A stretch of 64,000 nucleotides of DNA from Pseudeuparius sepicola. Its lineage: Eukaryota; Arthropoda; Insecta; Coleoptera; Anthribidae. The DNA lies in the NCBI GenBank assembly GCA_963920635.1, contig OY987301.1:46227820-46291819 (forward strand). Direction: 5' to 3'. This document shows, in pieces, positions 23,778-35,249 of this stretch. Position 1 is the stretch's first letter, and every line of letters starts with the position of its first letter. The position numbers were made by a program, and so were the translations under genes. A model generated the notes under the pieces. It searched no databases and was not told the DNA's origin. It saw only the letters and a list, made by a program, of their open reading frames with translations.

Positions 23778-24480
23778 TTATTTATCGATAGATTTATCTA
23801 GGACATTTTCTTCAACATTTTCGAAAAAATTCAGTTCACTTGGGTTTACTGATTCTATAGAAAATGGTTCAAAAATATCGATTTTAATGGGGTTTTCCGT
23901 TGGATTTAAAATAGTGGTAAGGGCGAAATTATTTTCCACATTAACTAAACATTCGGGAATTTCAGCTTTTCCTAATTTTGTGTAATTTAAGATTCCTGTG
24001 CCGTTACGTAAATTAACAGGTATTTTAATTTTTTGTACTATTCTCGGAGGAATTATTTCAGTTATTGTTTCAAATTGTGTCGAATTTTGTGGTTCTAAAT
24101 CATTTTCGTTTTGCCTATAAATTGGTATAATTGAATTTGGGCTAACTAAAGTGTTATTACTATAACAAATATCTGCGCCTAATTGAAGTTTTAAATCTAA
24201 ACCTATAAGTCCATCAAATTTTTCTGAAAAATCAAATATGTAGTATTTATGTATACCTTCTGTATTGAAAATTGGAAATAGTGGCAGAATAGCAATTTTG
24301 TTTGTCATGGATAAATGTCGCATGCGCTGTTTGTACTAGGAAAAGTTCATTTTCGACATAATTTGGGAAATATTTAAAAGCTAATTTTGGGCTTAAAAAG
24401 GAACGTGTGCTTCCAGAATCGATTAAAAATTTAGCGTCTAATTCGGGTATATAAATATAGGTAAGTTTTATCGACAAATT
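23778..24480 (-). pseudogene. Retroviral-type aspartic protease region, frameshifted
   Basis: The minus-strand frame 24477-24247 contains FLIDSGSTRSFLS, the active-site D-S/T-G block of LTR-element proteases. A frameshift near 24300 moves to the frame 24323-23778, which holds the rest of the protease and a linker rich in N, P and I. This frame includes GLIGLDLKLQLGAD, a pattern seen after the protease in insect gypsy-type elements. Non-functional because of the break. Confidence 0.7.
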
Positions 24481-24491
24481 ATTTAGGTGTA

Positions 24492-25767
24492 TTATTTCGT
24501 ATTGGAATTCTGACCAGTATCTGGAAAATCCTGATTTTCAGTAGTTTCTGGTTGGGTTTCTCCTTGGTTCGGGAATTCACATATATCGTATTGAGGGTAG
24601 CAATAGTTTTCGTAAGCGTCATTGTAATAACAGTCATAATCGGGATAATAATTTGGCTGAGAATAATCAGTATATTCCGGATATTGAACTGAGTCATTTT
24701 TGGGGAAATTTTCGATTAGGTATATCTTGGTTAAACAATTCCTGACTTTGAAATGTACGCTGGGGGGTTTTACAAGTGTACTTGTTGTGGTATCCATTGG
24801 TTCTGGTTTCGTTTTAGACATGTTTGTAACATTAGTTCTTGGGGAAAAGTTTGGTCTAAATTGGGGTTGGAAAGGTCTTTGGAAATTTTGTGTGAAAGTT
24901 GGTCTCTGTTGCATAAAATTTGGGAAACTTGGTCTTGGTTGATTAAAGTTATTAAAGGGTGTACCAAATGTGGGAGAACGTCCAAATCCAGGTGGTTGGT
25001 TAAATGTTGATGGTCTATATTGTGGAAAATTAAAGTTTGGTTGTGGAAAATTAAAGTTTGGTTGTGGAAATGGTGGTGGTTTAAAATTAGGATTGTTAGG
25101 TCTCGGTAAATTTGTTGGTTTTGGTCTGTATGGAATACTATTATGTACTGGTTGTCTAAAATTTTGATTTTGGCCTGTCTTGAAATAAACAAAATTTTCT
25201 TCTGTCACAAACGACATTGCCTGTTCAAGAGAATCAGGTTGTTTAAGCCTAACTACAAGCTGCATATTGTAAGGTAAACCATTAATGAAGGTTTTCAGAG
25301 CAAATTCTTAATAATGATTAATTTTAACAATTTTTATATTGCGGTCCTCGTTAGTGCCATTAAGTTTTGCAAAAAGGAGGCTACGCGTATCTTGGATTCG
25401 CATTCCGAACTGTAAGGGTGTTTCATTACGAAATGGTCTTAACGAAATTAGGTCCTGAATAAGGCAATCAATATTTCGTTGATCGGCAAATGTAGCTATT
25501 AGTGCGTTTTTTTATTAAAATCCAATTGTTTAATTCTGAACGTGATGCAATAAGGTCTGCCGCTCTATCTCTTAACTTACTCAAAATTGTGTCAAATAAA
25601 CATATATTAATCGGGTCTGCTGCATTTTGGACATTTTGGAAGGCTTTCAGAAAATTTTCACAAGCGTTTACAAATCTTTGCAAGAGTTTTGGGTTACCAT
25701 CGAAAGGGGGTATATTATCAGCTTGATATTTTAAAAGGTTATAATTGATTGCATTACCGTTTGGCAT
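24492..25767 (-). pseudogene. gag-like gene, frameshifted
   Basis: On the minus strand an N-terminal frame (25767-25468) begins shortly after the leader and contains IPPFDGNPKLLQRFVNACE, the typical start of the capsid in insect gypsy-type gag. It is interrupted near 25500 and has a stop near 25312. The frame 25265-24492 continues with a proline/asparagine/phenylalanine-rich tail with PNFNFPQ repeats. No CCHC knuckle is seen, as in other errantivirus gags. Confidence 0.75.
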
Positions 25768-26273
25768 GATTATTGGATTTCAAAGTTCTGAATTTAAATT
25801 TAAAGTTAATTTTTCTACAGAGGATATTAAATTTTCTATATCTTCCAGTTTGGGTAAAACACGCACAAAAAGTTAAAACAAAAAGCACAATTTACACTTA
25901 CACTAGTAGAAAAACGATGACTCTCATCTTCATTCTTTTATTTTTTTTCTTAAACTACAGTACCTATAGGACGAGCGATGTGTGTCTCCTCCCAGGCTTC
26001 TTAACCTAGGGTTCTGCTCACAGACGATGCTTGTTCTGCTGCAGAAGAGGGTTGGATCGATGCTAGACCACCCTTGCTGACTATCTTGCTCCTGTCGTCT
26101 CGACGGCTGCTTCACTGACTGTTGGCCCTTGGTATCGACGTTCACGTGGCGAAAGTGCCGATTTTTAAATTCCGCGCGCGCGAATCACCGACCGATTGGT
26201 TCTTTTGCGAATAAACTCTTGAAAGAGACCGAAAGGTACCGATTTTTGGTTTTTCGTTTCGCTAAAAGTCCGA
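25768..26273 (-). other. Leader of the LTR element
   Basis: Non-coding stretch between primer binding site and gag start, read on the minus strand. It includes a GC-richer part (25960-26160) that may be a foreign or structured segment. Confidence 0.5.
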
Positions 26274-26285
26274 ACGACTGCGCCA
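26274..26285 (-). promoter_or_regulatory. Primer binding site (tRNA-Ser type)
   Basis: Minus-strand TGGCGCAGTCGT directly abuts the LTR end AACT, sharing its last base. The same string is the known primer site of insect 17.6/297/gypsy-type elements. Confidence 0.8.
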
Positions 26286-26352
26286 GTTAAGGGCTGTCAA
26301 TGAAAAAACCCGTTTTTAAAAACAATGTTTAATGACGAGCAGCGGACAAGAA
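26285..26352 (-). repeat. 5' LTR, inner part
   Basis: Matches 22237-22304 of the other LTR with a one-base difference in an A-run and one substitution. It is broken at GGACAAGAA by the Penelope-like insertion. A segment equal to 22305-22363 (59 bases) of the LTR is missing at the insertion site. Confidence 0.9.
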
Positions 26353-26402
26353 TCATCCATAACATACTGCGCAATAATAGGAGAAATTGAGTTACCCATA
26401 GG

Positions 26403-27390
26403 TGTATGTTATGGATGATTTATTAGATTACTGTATTTCAAGACTTTCATATAACGTTATTTTTCTAAAAAAATATGTAGATGATATTATATGTTGTACA
26501 CCCTTCAATGAAATTAAAGATGTCTTCAATAATTATAATCAATATTTACAATTTACAATAGAAATGGAAACAAACAACACTATTCCTTTTTTGGACACTA
26601 AAATTATTAAACTTGCTAATAACACTCTAATTACTGATTGGTATATCAAACCGACTAACTCTAATAGATACTTAAATTATCATTCTTATCATAGCAATAA
26701 AATGAAAACGAATCTTGTCTTGGCTTTAAAAAATAGAATAATAAAACTAGTTCATCCAACTTTACTGCATAATAATTAAGTCAAAATTAAATCTTTATTT
26801 TTGGATAATTCTTACCCGGAAAAATTCCTTAACAAATTACTTTTCAATACACGTCCCCACGAAATTTCAAATAATGTTTATATTAATGATAATAATGATA
26901 ATATTACTGCAATTCAAGAGGTTGATAATATTCCTGGTCATTTCTTTTATAGGTCATTACCTTATATTAAAGAACTTACCCCTAAAATAACTAAAATTTT
27001 TAAAAATGAAAATGTTAAAATAGCTCTAAAAATGTTAAATCGATTGGAAGTTTATACACAAAATTAAAAGATAAGACACCTACAATTAACCAATCTAATG
27101 TTGTTTATTCAATACCTTGTAACAACTGTAATAATTCATATATTGGTCAAACATCACAAAATTTAAAAAATAGAATTTCAGGACATAAAAGTGATGTCAA
27201 ATTACAAAAAACTACTACTGCTTTAAGTGAACATGCTTTTATAACAGGTCATCATTTTAAATTTGACAATGTTTCAATATTACATAGAGAAAAAAATCTT
27301 AATAAAAGGTTATTTCTTGAAATGGTTGAAATTAATAATGATAACAAGTCAATAAATAAAAAAACAGTTATCAAAGATTGCCATTAAATA
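26403..27390 (+). pseudogene. Penelope RT C-terminal part and GIY-YIG endonuclease, frameshifted
   Basis: The frame at 26402-26779 starts within the RT palm: FLKKYVDDIICC carries the YVDD catalytic box, and FLDTKI and YIKPTNSNRYLNY are standard PLE blocks. A stop at 26777-26779 splits it from 26801-27067. A further frameshift leads to 27056-27387, which carries VVYSIPCNNCNNSYIGQTSQ, the GIY-YIG endonuclease start (degenerate 'VYSI...YIGQT'), then the R...H arm (LKNRISGHKSD). Fingers and N-terminal domains are missing. At least two breaks make it non-functional. Confidence 0.85.
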
Positions 27391-27802
27391 ATTCTAATAA
27401 CAATACATCTATTAATATTTCATTGTAACTCTTACATCTTATAATAATTCTATAAAAATTTGGATTTCCAGAATGTTGTAACATAACCTTATATCATACT
27501 AAGGTTATTTCTAACCTTGTATCACACCAAGTTTTCTGACACTTTTTGATGATAACCTAAAAAATATTTTTTCTTATTATAAATTTATCTTTTGTTTTTT
27601 GAAACTAAATTACCTTATTAACAAAAAAAAACAATTACAAACAAAATTGACGGTATAAATTTTCACACGAAATTATGTAAAAACCTTTTTCTGGCCCTTT
27701 TAAACCTAAAATCCATCTGGTTTTAATATTGGTAAAACTTCAACATAATTGTGAGTAAAATTTCAACCTTTTCTCAATATTTTCTAATAATTTAAAAAAA
27801 TT

Positions 27803-27845
27803 TCTAGCCCTGATGAAGGTCACGAAGTAGACCGAAAGCTTGGTA
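27803..27845 (+). ncRNA. Hammerhead-like motif in the PLE tail
   Basis: CTGATGA (27810-27816) and GAAA (27834-27837) flank a clear stem II (GGTC pairs GACC, loop ACGAAGTA), with the same one-base bulge after CTGATGA seen in the other motifs of this window. Stem III and the UH cleavage site are not clear (GCTTGGTA follows GAAA), so it may be inactive. Confidence 0.45.
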
Positions 27846-27932
27846 TTATAAAAAGAAGTTAATATATACCTTTCTGGCTGCAAAACTCGTTATTTTAGTG
27901 TGAAACTACACAGCCGTAAACTAGCTATTTAT

Positions 27933-27972
27933 TGTTATCTTTAGCTACATGTTCAAATACAGGGATGTTACT
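27933..27972 (-). repeat. 5' LTR, outer part
   Basis: TGTTATCTTTAGCTACATG onward matches 22364-22399 of the other LTR. It ends GTTACT, directly followed by the CGGT target copy (27973-27976). Confidence 0.85.
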
Positions 27973-28009
27973 CGGTGATTCCAAAACCATAACGTGTTAT
28001 TTCGTTATT

Positions 28010-28330
28010 TTATGCCAAATCCCGAAACAACCCGCTGGCGTATAACTCACCCCCGGTCGCGTCGCTTGCTGGCCGGCGCGACGTTACGCCTAGCACCGCG
28101 TCGACCAACGTTAACCGTCCCGCCGTTGGCGTAGGTCGTTTTTCAACCCCGCGGCCACTATCAAAAACCGAGCGATCATTAACATAGGGCTTTACTGCCC
28201 CTTTTAATGCGGAACACGGGGAATAACGGGCCGTAAACTAATCCAAGTTAATAGTTTTACGGAGCGGCGTCGAAAGGGACCGCTTTATTAGTTTAGGATG
28301 CCGGGTTCCCCGAGTGACCATGAAGGCAGT
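28010..28330. other. GC/CpG-rich island
   Basis: About 300 bases with many CpGs (GGCCGGCGCGACG, CCGCGTCGACC) in otherwise AT-rich DNA. There is no long frame or RNA. It contains AT-core words such as TCATTAAC, TTTTAATGCGG and CTAATCC. It could be a regulatory element or an untranslated exon. Confidence 0.35.
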
Positions 28331-29489
28331 ATTTTGAAATTAGTGTATTCTTAGTAAATGTTGAACTTTGTGAAGTTATAAGTAACGATTGCTACGGAAC
28401 CGCCATGATGATTTAATCTAGCCCTCATAGCGGTTAGATAATTTTTACAGAATTACAGGTTACAGGTACACCTATACCTATTTAGTGCTAGTTTTAGTTT
28501 TAAATACATGAAATACTTTTTAATCGAATAAAGAATTCCAGTATTATGTCGTATAAAGTTTTTTGTTGGAAGCGTTTTCAAGTTGGCTTTTGGGATAGCT
28601 AACAAAATTTTACAGGTTGTTTTACCATAGAGTTCCTTTTTTAAATTGTCGGAAACACATATTAACCATTTCAATTTAGGTAGGTAGCTTCGCTTTTGAG
28701 CCAAATTTCAAATCAACATGTTTTAAAACTTAGACTAGTACCTATATCGTGCAAAAAGTTAAGCAATGCGGCATATTATTGTATGCAAGTTTTTTATTTA
28801 AAATCCAGCCCCATAGCCTTAACCAGAATCAGGAAAACCCAAAACCCCCATATACCAAATTAGGACAAAAAATATAGAGGATGTTCGGTTCTACATTGTG
28901 TTAAAGTTGAGCAAAATAGGGAATTTAAAGGCACCTGCGGCGAGTCAAGCGTGCCATGGAATTATTTCAAACCCGTTAAAGAGTTAACAGGACCACTCAA
29001 AGTGTTGATGGACGAAATTGCAAGAAGAAATATACAGGATGTTTTGCTCCACAGCGTCTGAAATTTCCCACTTTTCTCGAATTTTATCCTGGTCAAGTTT
29101 GCCTTGGATTTTTGAAATAATGTGTCGTAAAACAAATTCAATTTTAAAAAAATATATCAAATAAAAGAGTCATTCAATCACTCCCCTTTTGCATTCAAGT
29201 AAATGTCCTTATTCGATTTATTTTTACAATATTTCAGATTGTATATTTTTCGAGTGTAAGTATCTCACTGTATCATTTAAAGAATTTTTAGATTGGGTAA
29301 TAATTCTAAAAACAATCAGACCAACGATAGATATATAGGAATAGATACATTACCAAAGGAACTTGTTTTGTTTCATGATTTTAAAAATATTTATTGTTGG
29401 CACATTCAAGGTTTCCAGTTTTTTTATATGATTTAAGTTATTTTGCAAATAAAAGTATCTCAATGCATATATACGAAATACAATTCTAT

Positions 29490-29650
29490 TAGAACGGGAG
29501 ATAGTGACAAATTTTTGGACGTGATTTTACTCAGTATGCCTTTCAGGCATTCCTCGGAAAACCATAGGCATACCGTTAGCGTGGTCCCAAAGGGATATTA
29601 TTGCCACGTGAACTTGTATTTTAATGATTAATTTTTCCACGTTTCTGTAT
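29490..29650 (+). repeat. Diverged repeat, copy 1
   Basis: GGGAGATAGTGACAAATTTT, GTGATTTTACTCAGTA and ACCGTTAGCGT, followed by an ACGTGAA...TTTTAAT...AATTTTTCC string, are shared with 31235-31390 in the same order and spacing. Confidence 0.7.
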
Positions 29651-31234
29651 CAGGGAACGCGTATTTCTCATATGATGATTGTTGGTAATGGTTCCTTTGT
29701 TTTCTCGCAACATACGTGTATTAAGGGCAGGTATACATCTTATTTATCAGAAGTAAATATTAAGTTCTAAATTGTTAATAACTATCTCCCCTTCTATATA
29801 ACTGGCAACTTTTCTATTACATCTAAGTATTGCTGCTATATTTTCCAATACCTTTATTTTCATATCTCTTGACAGATCTAGTTTATTTCAGAACAATCTC
29901 TTCTATATATGCCCACACATAAACGTACAGTTGGTTAAAATAATGTCTATAAATAGAATTAAATACGAGAATTTAATCGAAACCATTAGATTATTCTCGC
30001 CTTTGATGAGTTGAATAAAGAATATCACAATAAGGCAATCACTTTTATCCACGTCATACTAAGAGCTTATTATGTTACGCGTCTATATTCATGGGGGATG
30101 TTTCATTTTCGATGTCGGTATGGTGATTCGGACAAACTCAACCTAAAGTTGAAATTCATTAACTTGCTACTTGGTCAGAAGTAGTCTTGTTCTGGAAATG
30201 TTTACTAATGAAGAAACTGGGTCAGAAAAATTGGGAGAAACATAAATAAGCTTTGTACTACAATCTACAATGTGCATTTAGAGGATAATTTCCTGTACTG
30301 TATAGAATATACCTACAATTATATAATTTGTAAATCTCAATAAAACTTAACAAATAGCTGTCCTAGGACATGGCTAGGCTATTGTGTTACTCCGATTTGG
30401 AAAAAAACAACGACACGAAAGCATTGTTCCTCGAATCAATGGACAATTGAAAGTCTTATATAACTGTAGTGATTATAATTATTATTATTAAAAATAATGT
30501 ACTTGCAATTGAGGACGGTGAGAAGCGCACAACGCCGAGCTTCTTATGGGAAATTGGGAGACAGCGAAATTATTATTATAATATTTTTGGAAACGAAACT
30601 TAATACTCAACTCTGAAACGAGGCTTTAATAACATTAATAACACTCAAAACACGCAGATAAGATCAGAAGTAATGAAAACGCACAGTTTGGACAAATAAC
30701 AACCTATCCTTTATGCCGAATCTATAATTATTTTTATATCTTGGCCTAATTCCAAGTAATTTATCCAAAACAGAAATAAAATTAGCTCTGTTATTACCTC
30801 TAATTAGATGGTCTTTGCATATCAATAAAGCAAATGAGCCTTTAAGATAAAAACAATAATAATATGCCTTCAAAAACATGTTTAAAAGAACTGCATAACA
30901 ATAAACTTATCTCGTTGAAGACCCCGTAATATCGATTACATTGTAGCATACAAGAAGTCTGATATAGTTTAATATCAAGGCAATACCGTGTACAGTTATC
31001 CAGTAAGAAGAATCATAATTGCCAATTATGTTTGGTAAAAATGATAGGGCATTATGGAGATAAAAGGTTATAGGGAGATGAACAGCGCGTTTAGCAAGAA
31101 AACACCCACAAGCTAGATTCAAACTAATAAGGAAGATATTTGAAAAGTATGTACTGAAAAATATACAATGCATAGATTGTTACATGTTTTACAGGCACTT
31201 TATAGAAAGGAAAAACCGTGCCGGATCGAAGCGT

Positions 31235-31390
31235 TTCCCTATAGACCGGGAGGTAGTGACAGATTTGTGCTTGTGATTTTAGTGAGTAGCATTTCAGAGG
31301 CCATTATATTACCGTTAGTGTCGACTTAAAGGGCTGTTAAGGCGACGTGAAGTTTATTTTAATAAAGAATTTTTCCGAGACCCTGCGTAC
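31235..31390 (+). repeat. Diverged repeat, copy 2
   Basis: GGGAGGTAGTGACAGATTTG, GTGATTTTAGTGAGTA and ACCGTTAGTGT, followed by ACGTGAAGTTTATTTTAAT and AATTTTTCCG, correspond in order to copy 1. Origin unknown. Confidence 0.7.
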
Positions 31391-31849
31391 AGGCTGCCGA
31401 TAATAAGTATAAGAAAATATTACATACCGGTTGCGTATGCTCAAGTACAGTTTATATTGAATAAAAACTGTGCGGTATGAAATATTTTCTTCAACAGTGT
31501 CATAACAAGAACTTTTGTACTTGTTCAGTCAGAAACGTGTAAAAATTATTTTTAAAAATCAAAGTTTCGTCCCAATATTCCATTCCTCAACAACTTCAAG
31601 GCTCTCTCCCAAAAACCTACTTACCCTAACTCCCTTCCCTTCTCTGAACTTCAACAGATTATGGCCCCGAATATAACCTTCCACCTTAATGCCTCCGCTT
31701 CAACATTTATTTTAATACACAAAAACACTCCCTGATTAACCAAATCTGCCCAACCGCCTGACATATTTCTAGGCAAACGTTTCACCTCAAAGTCTCTCCA
31801 ATAAGCTAACACCAGGTGCGTATTAGGTATCTTTTTCTAACGATATCTA

Positions 31850-32400
31850 TTCGGAGGAAAGACTCCCCTGTAACTTTGACTTGGGTGTTCCATTCACGTT
31901 TGCGTCCCCATACTGGATTTCGTTGCCTTCAGTGAAAAACACGAAAAAAGGTCCATCAAACGGAAATCCACCCAACTTCCATCCTCTTCCGATCAGCCTC
32001 CTTCGACGCACTGAGAGGCAGAATCCCCCAGGCGACGCCCGAGTGAGCCTTCGGCGACCCCACCGATGCGCCGGTGCCGCTTCTGACCAATCGCGCGCCA
32101 ACACAGAACAGGTACGAGTGGTATGCCGAGGTCAAAGGTGGCCGTAGTACAATGCGCTGCCCGCGGCAGCGGGTCGAAGACCCCGAAAAGGTGGAGGTTG
32201 GGGGAGGGGGGGAGAGTAGAAGAGGGAAAAGGCAGCAGCCATAGCAGCCACAACACGGACATGCTTGGTCGGCGTTGGCCGATGACGTTGGGTCGGTGCA
32301 GGTGCACGTGTGTATATGCGCGGCCCATATAGCTTAAACCTATACTGCGCAAAAGAGACGCCCGACTGGGTGAATTCAGATGAATCATTTGCCGTTTGAC
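31850..32400. other. CpG-rich island with purine tract
   Basis: The most GC-rich 500 bases of the window. Open on both strands for up to 137 codons, but the translations show no domain and the openness follows from GC content. It contains a G/A tract (32195-32235) and a possible splice donor AACAG/GTACGAG at 32111. A promoter or 5' exon of a gene outside the window is possible; nothing decides it. Confidence 0.35.
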
Positions 32401-32860
32401 GGCCAATTTGAACCCTAAATAAAGCAGGTGTTTTAAAATGGTGTATGGCCGTTCGGTAAATTTAAATACAGTTTACTTTAAATTATCATAACTCTACACG
32501 TTTATCGCGTGAGGCAACCGATTATTTATGTTCTATTATTTCTCCCTCCCAACATCTCTTATCCTATATATAGATATCCAGTATCGGCAAGATTTGTTGT
32601 TCAGAGTGGTTCCTTTTTTAACATGTCCTATATGGGAAACCTAAACATATGACTCCAAAACATGGAAGTGAAATTAATCAAAAATTTGAAAATTGATTAA
32701 TGCAACCACATGTAGGTCAGGTTAAGCTTTTGTGTCTGGTATTGAGATATAGTTCCTCGATTTAACCAGGACAGGGTGGGTATGAAGTATGAAGATTTTC
32801 TCATTTTCTGAGGTAAAAAACTAATACGAAAATCGAGATGATAATGTATAAATAGTATAT
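32401..32860. other. Intergenic, nothing seen
   Basis: AT-rich DNA with no feature noted. Confidence 0.5.
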
Positions 32861-32951
32861 TTCATTACGAGTCTGGAAATAAAGATTTTTCCGTGCGCGC
32901 GTGACAAAGTCATGCAAGCACGGAAAAATCTATTTCTGGACGTGTAATGAA
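32861..32951. repeat. Stem-loop, arms about 35 bp
   Basis: TTCATTACGAGTCTGGAAAT...ATTTTTCCGTGC pairs with the inverse at 32915-32951. The inner loop contains TGACAAAGTCA and alternating GCGCGC. Confidence 0.85.
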
Positions 32952-32959
32952 CGATATTT

Positions 32960-33416
32960 TTTATTATACTTCTTTGAAAACGGAAACTTAAAACATTTTA
33001 TCGGCATATTATAATAAATTTAATTGACAAAAAATAAACAATGCAGACAATATAGTGTTTGGTATGCATGATGCGTTTCCATGGTTACTCTCAAATTATT
33101 TCAAAGGTGCTTTGTTGTAAATTAGTTATTGTCAGATAAGGTGAATAAAACGTCAAAAATATTACAGAAATGTATCTAAATATTGAAACACTTACGAATT
33201 AAAATACAAAATAGGTACATGTTAAATAGCAGAGAGCATATAGAGTTTCTTAAATTTAGTTTACTTTGCTGTATATTTCTATTTTAAAGCCATCTATTCG
33301 GTATTTTTATTCAGCGCACGGAAAGTTTTTCCATGCGCTGTTTCCGTGCGCTAGCCCGAAAAACCCATCTTTCATTATTGCTAAAACAGATGAAAATGTT
33401 TTCAAAGTATAATAAA
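32960..33416. mobile_element. MITE-like element with TTTATTATACTT ends
   Basis: TTTATTATACTTCTTTGAAA at the left is matched by the reverse complement at the right (GTTTTCAAAGTATAATAAA) with a small indel. The interior has a CGCACGGAAA...TTTCCGTGCG stem at 33317-33350. The same CCGTGCG word occurs in the adjacent stem-loop at 32861-32951, so both may belong to one larger element. Confidence 0.55.
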
Positions 33417-33559
33417 GAGATTTTTTTGTAAAGGCATTCGGGAATTCAAGGGTGTAGCATTCCACACTTCTAGAAATGAAGTTTATTTTTCGCGAATAAC
33501 CTTTAAAGATTGATCAATTGATCAATTTTGAAATTTAAAAAATCGGGGCATAATGTTAT

Positions 33560-34560
33560 TAATTAAAATATGGTGGAAATTTGGTTACAAATTTTTTGCC
33601 CGATAAAGAAAAAGGCCCATTCAAGCCTCACATTGTCGACTCTAGATTTATATTGTTTAAAATGCGAAGATTTTCATATCAGTTTAGAATTTTTAAGTTT
33701 GCATTCGATAACACAATATGCATTTTAAATCGCGCCAATGCATTTTGGGCACGTCGCACGTCGGGTACAGACGAGTCTCGCGAACTTTAATCAGCATGCG
33801 GAATTTTCTATTTCGAGGAAATAGGACATGAAATAAATATGCGAAATTTATTTTCCGCATTCAAACTTTGATTAAAAACTTGTTTTGGAAGTTGGAGTTC
33901 TCCATCTATGTCGAGCTGAAAGGTAAATGGAAAGGTTTTAGAGATCTGAAAGCCAAGAGCGCAAGGGAACAAAGAAAAAAGTTTTATTCGTTTTCAAGTT
34001 GAATTTCTAGGGCTGGAACAAACTTTGAATAGAAGATTTTAATCATATGAATAGATTCTATATACACAAATATAACTCCCGTAAACTTTTATTCTGACTT
34101 GTATAATTTGCTTAAATTTTCTCGAAAATAATAAAAAAATAAGATGGATTTAAATTGTAAAGGATTTATCTGCCATCAATTTAAAAATTCTTGCCAGTTT
34201 TTACAGTTTGAACTCGTTTGCTATTGACATGACTCTTGAAATTTTAAGAAGAGAGGATCATTAAGAAACAATGTATTAATTTTCTTTCCCGTTAATAGTA
34301 GACAATTTTAATACAGGCTGAAAAGTAATAAAACTTGCCTAGTAAGTTGGGAGCTACTTATAGTCCCTCTAATGAGTTTTTATTCACATTTTCGCCTTTG
34401 TGCTAAAAGTTGTGCAAGGAATCCTAAATAAATATCTAACGACCAGCCTACATTTCGCACCTTCGGAAATTATAAGTATAAACAGGTTATCCTGCTTTGC
34501 AGACACATTCATATTACTATCTTCAGCTTTTTGCCTGCTTTTAATAATATGTCTCCAGGT
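33560..34560 (+). repeat. Diverged long repeat, copy A
   Basis: Segments align in order with 35250-35640 (copy B) and 36640-37470 (copy C). Shared blocks include ACGAGTCTCGCGA, TTTGATTAAAAACTTG, CTTGTTTTGGAAGTTGGAGT, CCTAAATAAATAT and CTACATTTCGCACCTT. No coding potential seen. Diverged by perhaps 25-35% by eye. Confidence 0.65.
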
Positions 34561-35249
34561 CTTTGATAGGCATAAGAAATATGAAATAAATGGATTACAT
34601 TTATTTTCGATGGATGAACCTTTTCTCGATTCAGGCAGAGCAACTCGATGCATATTTTGTACAAAGATGTAGAATAAATTTACATTTGTTGCAAAGTTTG
34701 CATATTAAGGAATTATCTTTAACCTTAATGATTGGCAGTCAAACTTTTATGGCAAATGTTTAAAAATACAAGTCGGATTACTTTCCTCGCCCTGCGGGCT
34801 CGAGTTGCAATTTTCCCCAACGAGTAATCACTATCATAACCAAAGTCTCCGCCACTGGCTATTTGTGTAACTTGATATTATCACATTGTGTGACACGTCA
34901 TCAATGCATGCTATGTTCCAAATTTAGTTTGAATAAAATGTTAACATTTTTAAGAATTTAAACACTATGTATCTCAAAAACGAAGCGGTTGAAGTTATAC
35001 CACAAAATAGTCATATTTTATGGTTTTCTATCACTTGTACTCGATCACTGAAGTGTCCCAGAATAAAACTGAATCACCCTGTATTATAAAGAATATTTTT
35101 ACTGTAATAAATGCTCTATTCAGAATACTGTATTCAGACCAAGACTACTATGTGATCATATATTTAGAAAAATGCTTCGCACTGTTATGCTGATTGTTTT
35201 GAAGCGTAAAGACTTTGGCTACATCAATCGCGCTAGATAATTCGATAAC

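Larger units (their letters stand above)
26353..27932 (+). mobile_element. Penelope-like element inserted in the LTR, 5' inverted
   Basis: The forward part (26403 onward) codes for RT motifs and a GIY-YIG endonuclease and ends in a non-coding tail with a hammerhead-like motif. The first 50 bases are inverted: on the minus strand, 26353-26402 reads PMGNSISPIIAQYVMDD, exactly the RT block that should precede the forward frame YVMDDLLDYC. This is the signature of a 5'-inverted, truncated insertion. The LTR lost 59 bases at the same point, so it is an insertion with target deletion. Confidence 0.85.
22237..27972 (-). mobile_element. Errantivirus-like (Ty3/gypsy) LTR element, defective, with nested PLE
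   Basis: Minus-strand element in the order LTR, primer site, gag, protease, start of RT, [deletion], env remnant, polypurine tract, LTR. The four bases CGGT occur on both outer sides (22233-22236 and 27973-27976), a 4-bp target duplication as is usual for errantiviruses. The LTR bears AGTAAC...TAACT ends. The primer site at 26274-26285 reads TGGCGCAGTCGT on the minus strand, the classic tRNA-Ser primer of insect gypsy-type elements. The rest of RT, RNase H and integrase are missing, and every remaining frame is interrupted, so it cannot replicate. The right LTR is split by a later Penelope-like insertion. Confidence 0.9.
28331..31840. other. Intergenic with an internal diverged repeat pair
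   Basis: No gene recognised. Two segments, 29490-29650 and 31235-31390, are diverged copies of each other. Short frames at 28453-28704, 30664-30879 and 30907-31173 on the minus strand show no family. 28870 and 29030 carry similar 'ATATA(C/G)AGGATGTT' ends of TE fragments. Confidence 0.4.

Noticed and set aside
24700..25167. Plus-strand frames rich in G, W and C
   Set aside because: Antisense shadow of the proline/asparagine-rich gag tail of the LTR element.
31847..32406. Overlapping frames of 85-137 codons on both strands
   Set aside because: Open because of high GC and CpG; no domain, low-complexity translations, no splice partner.
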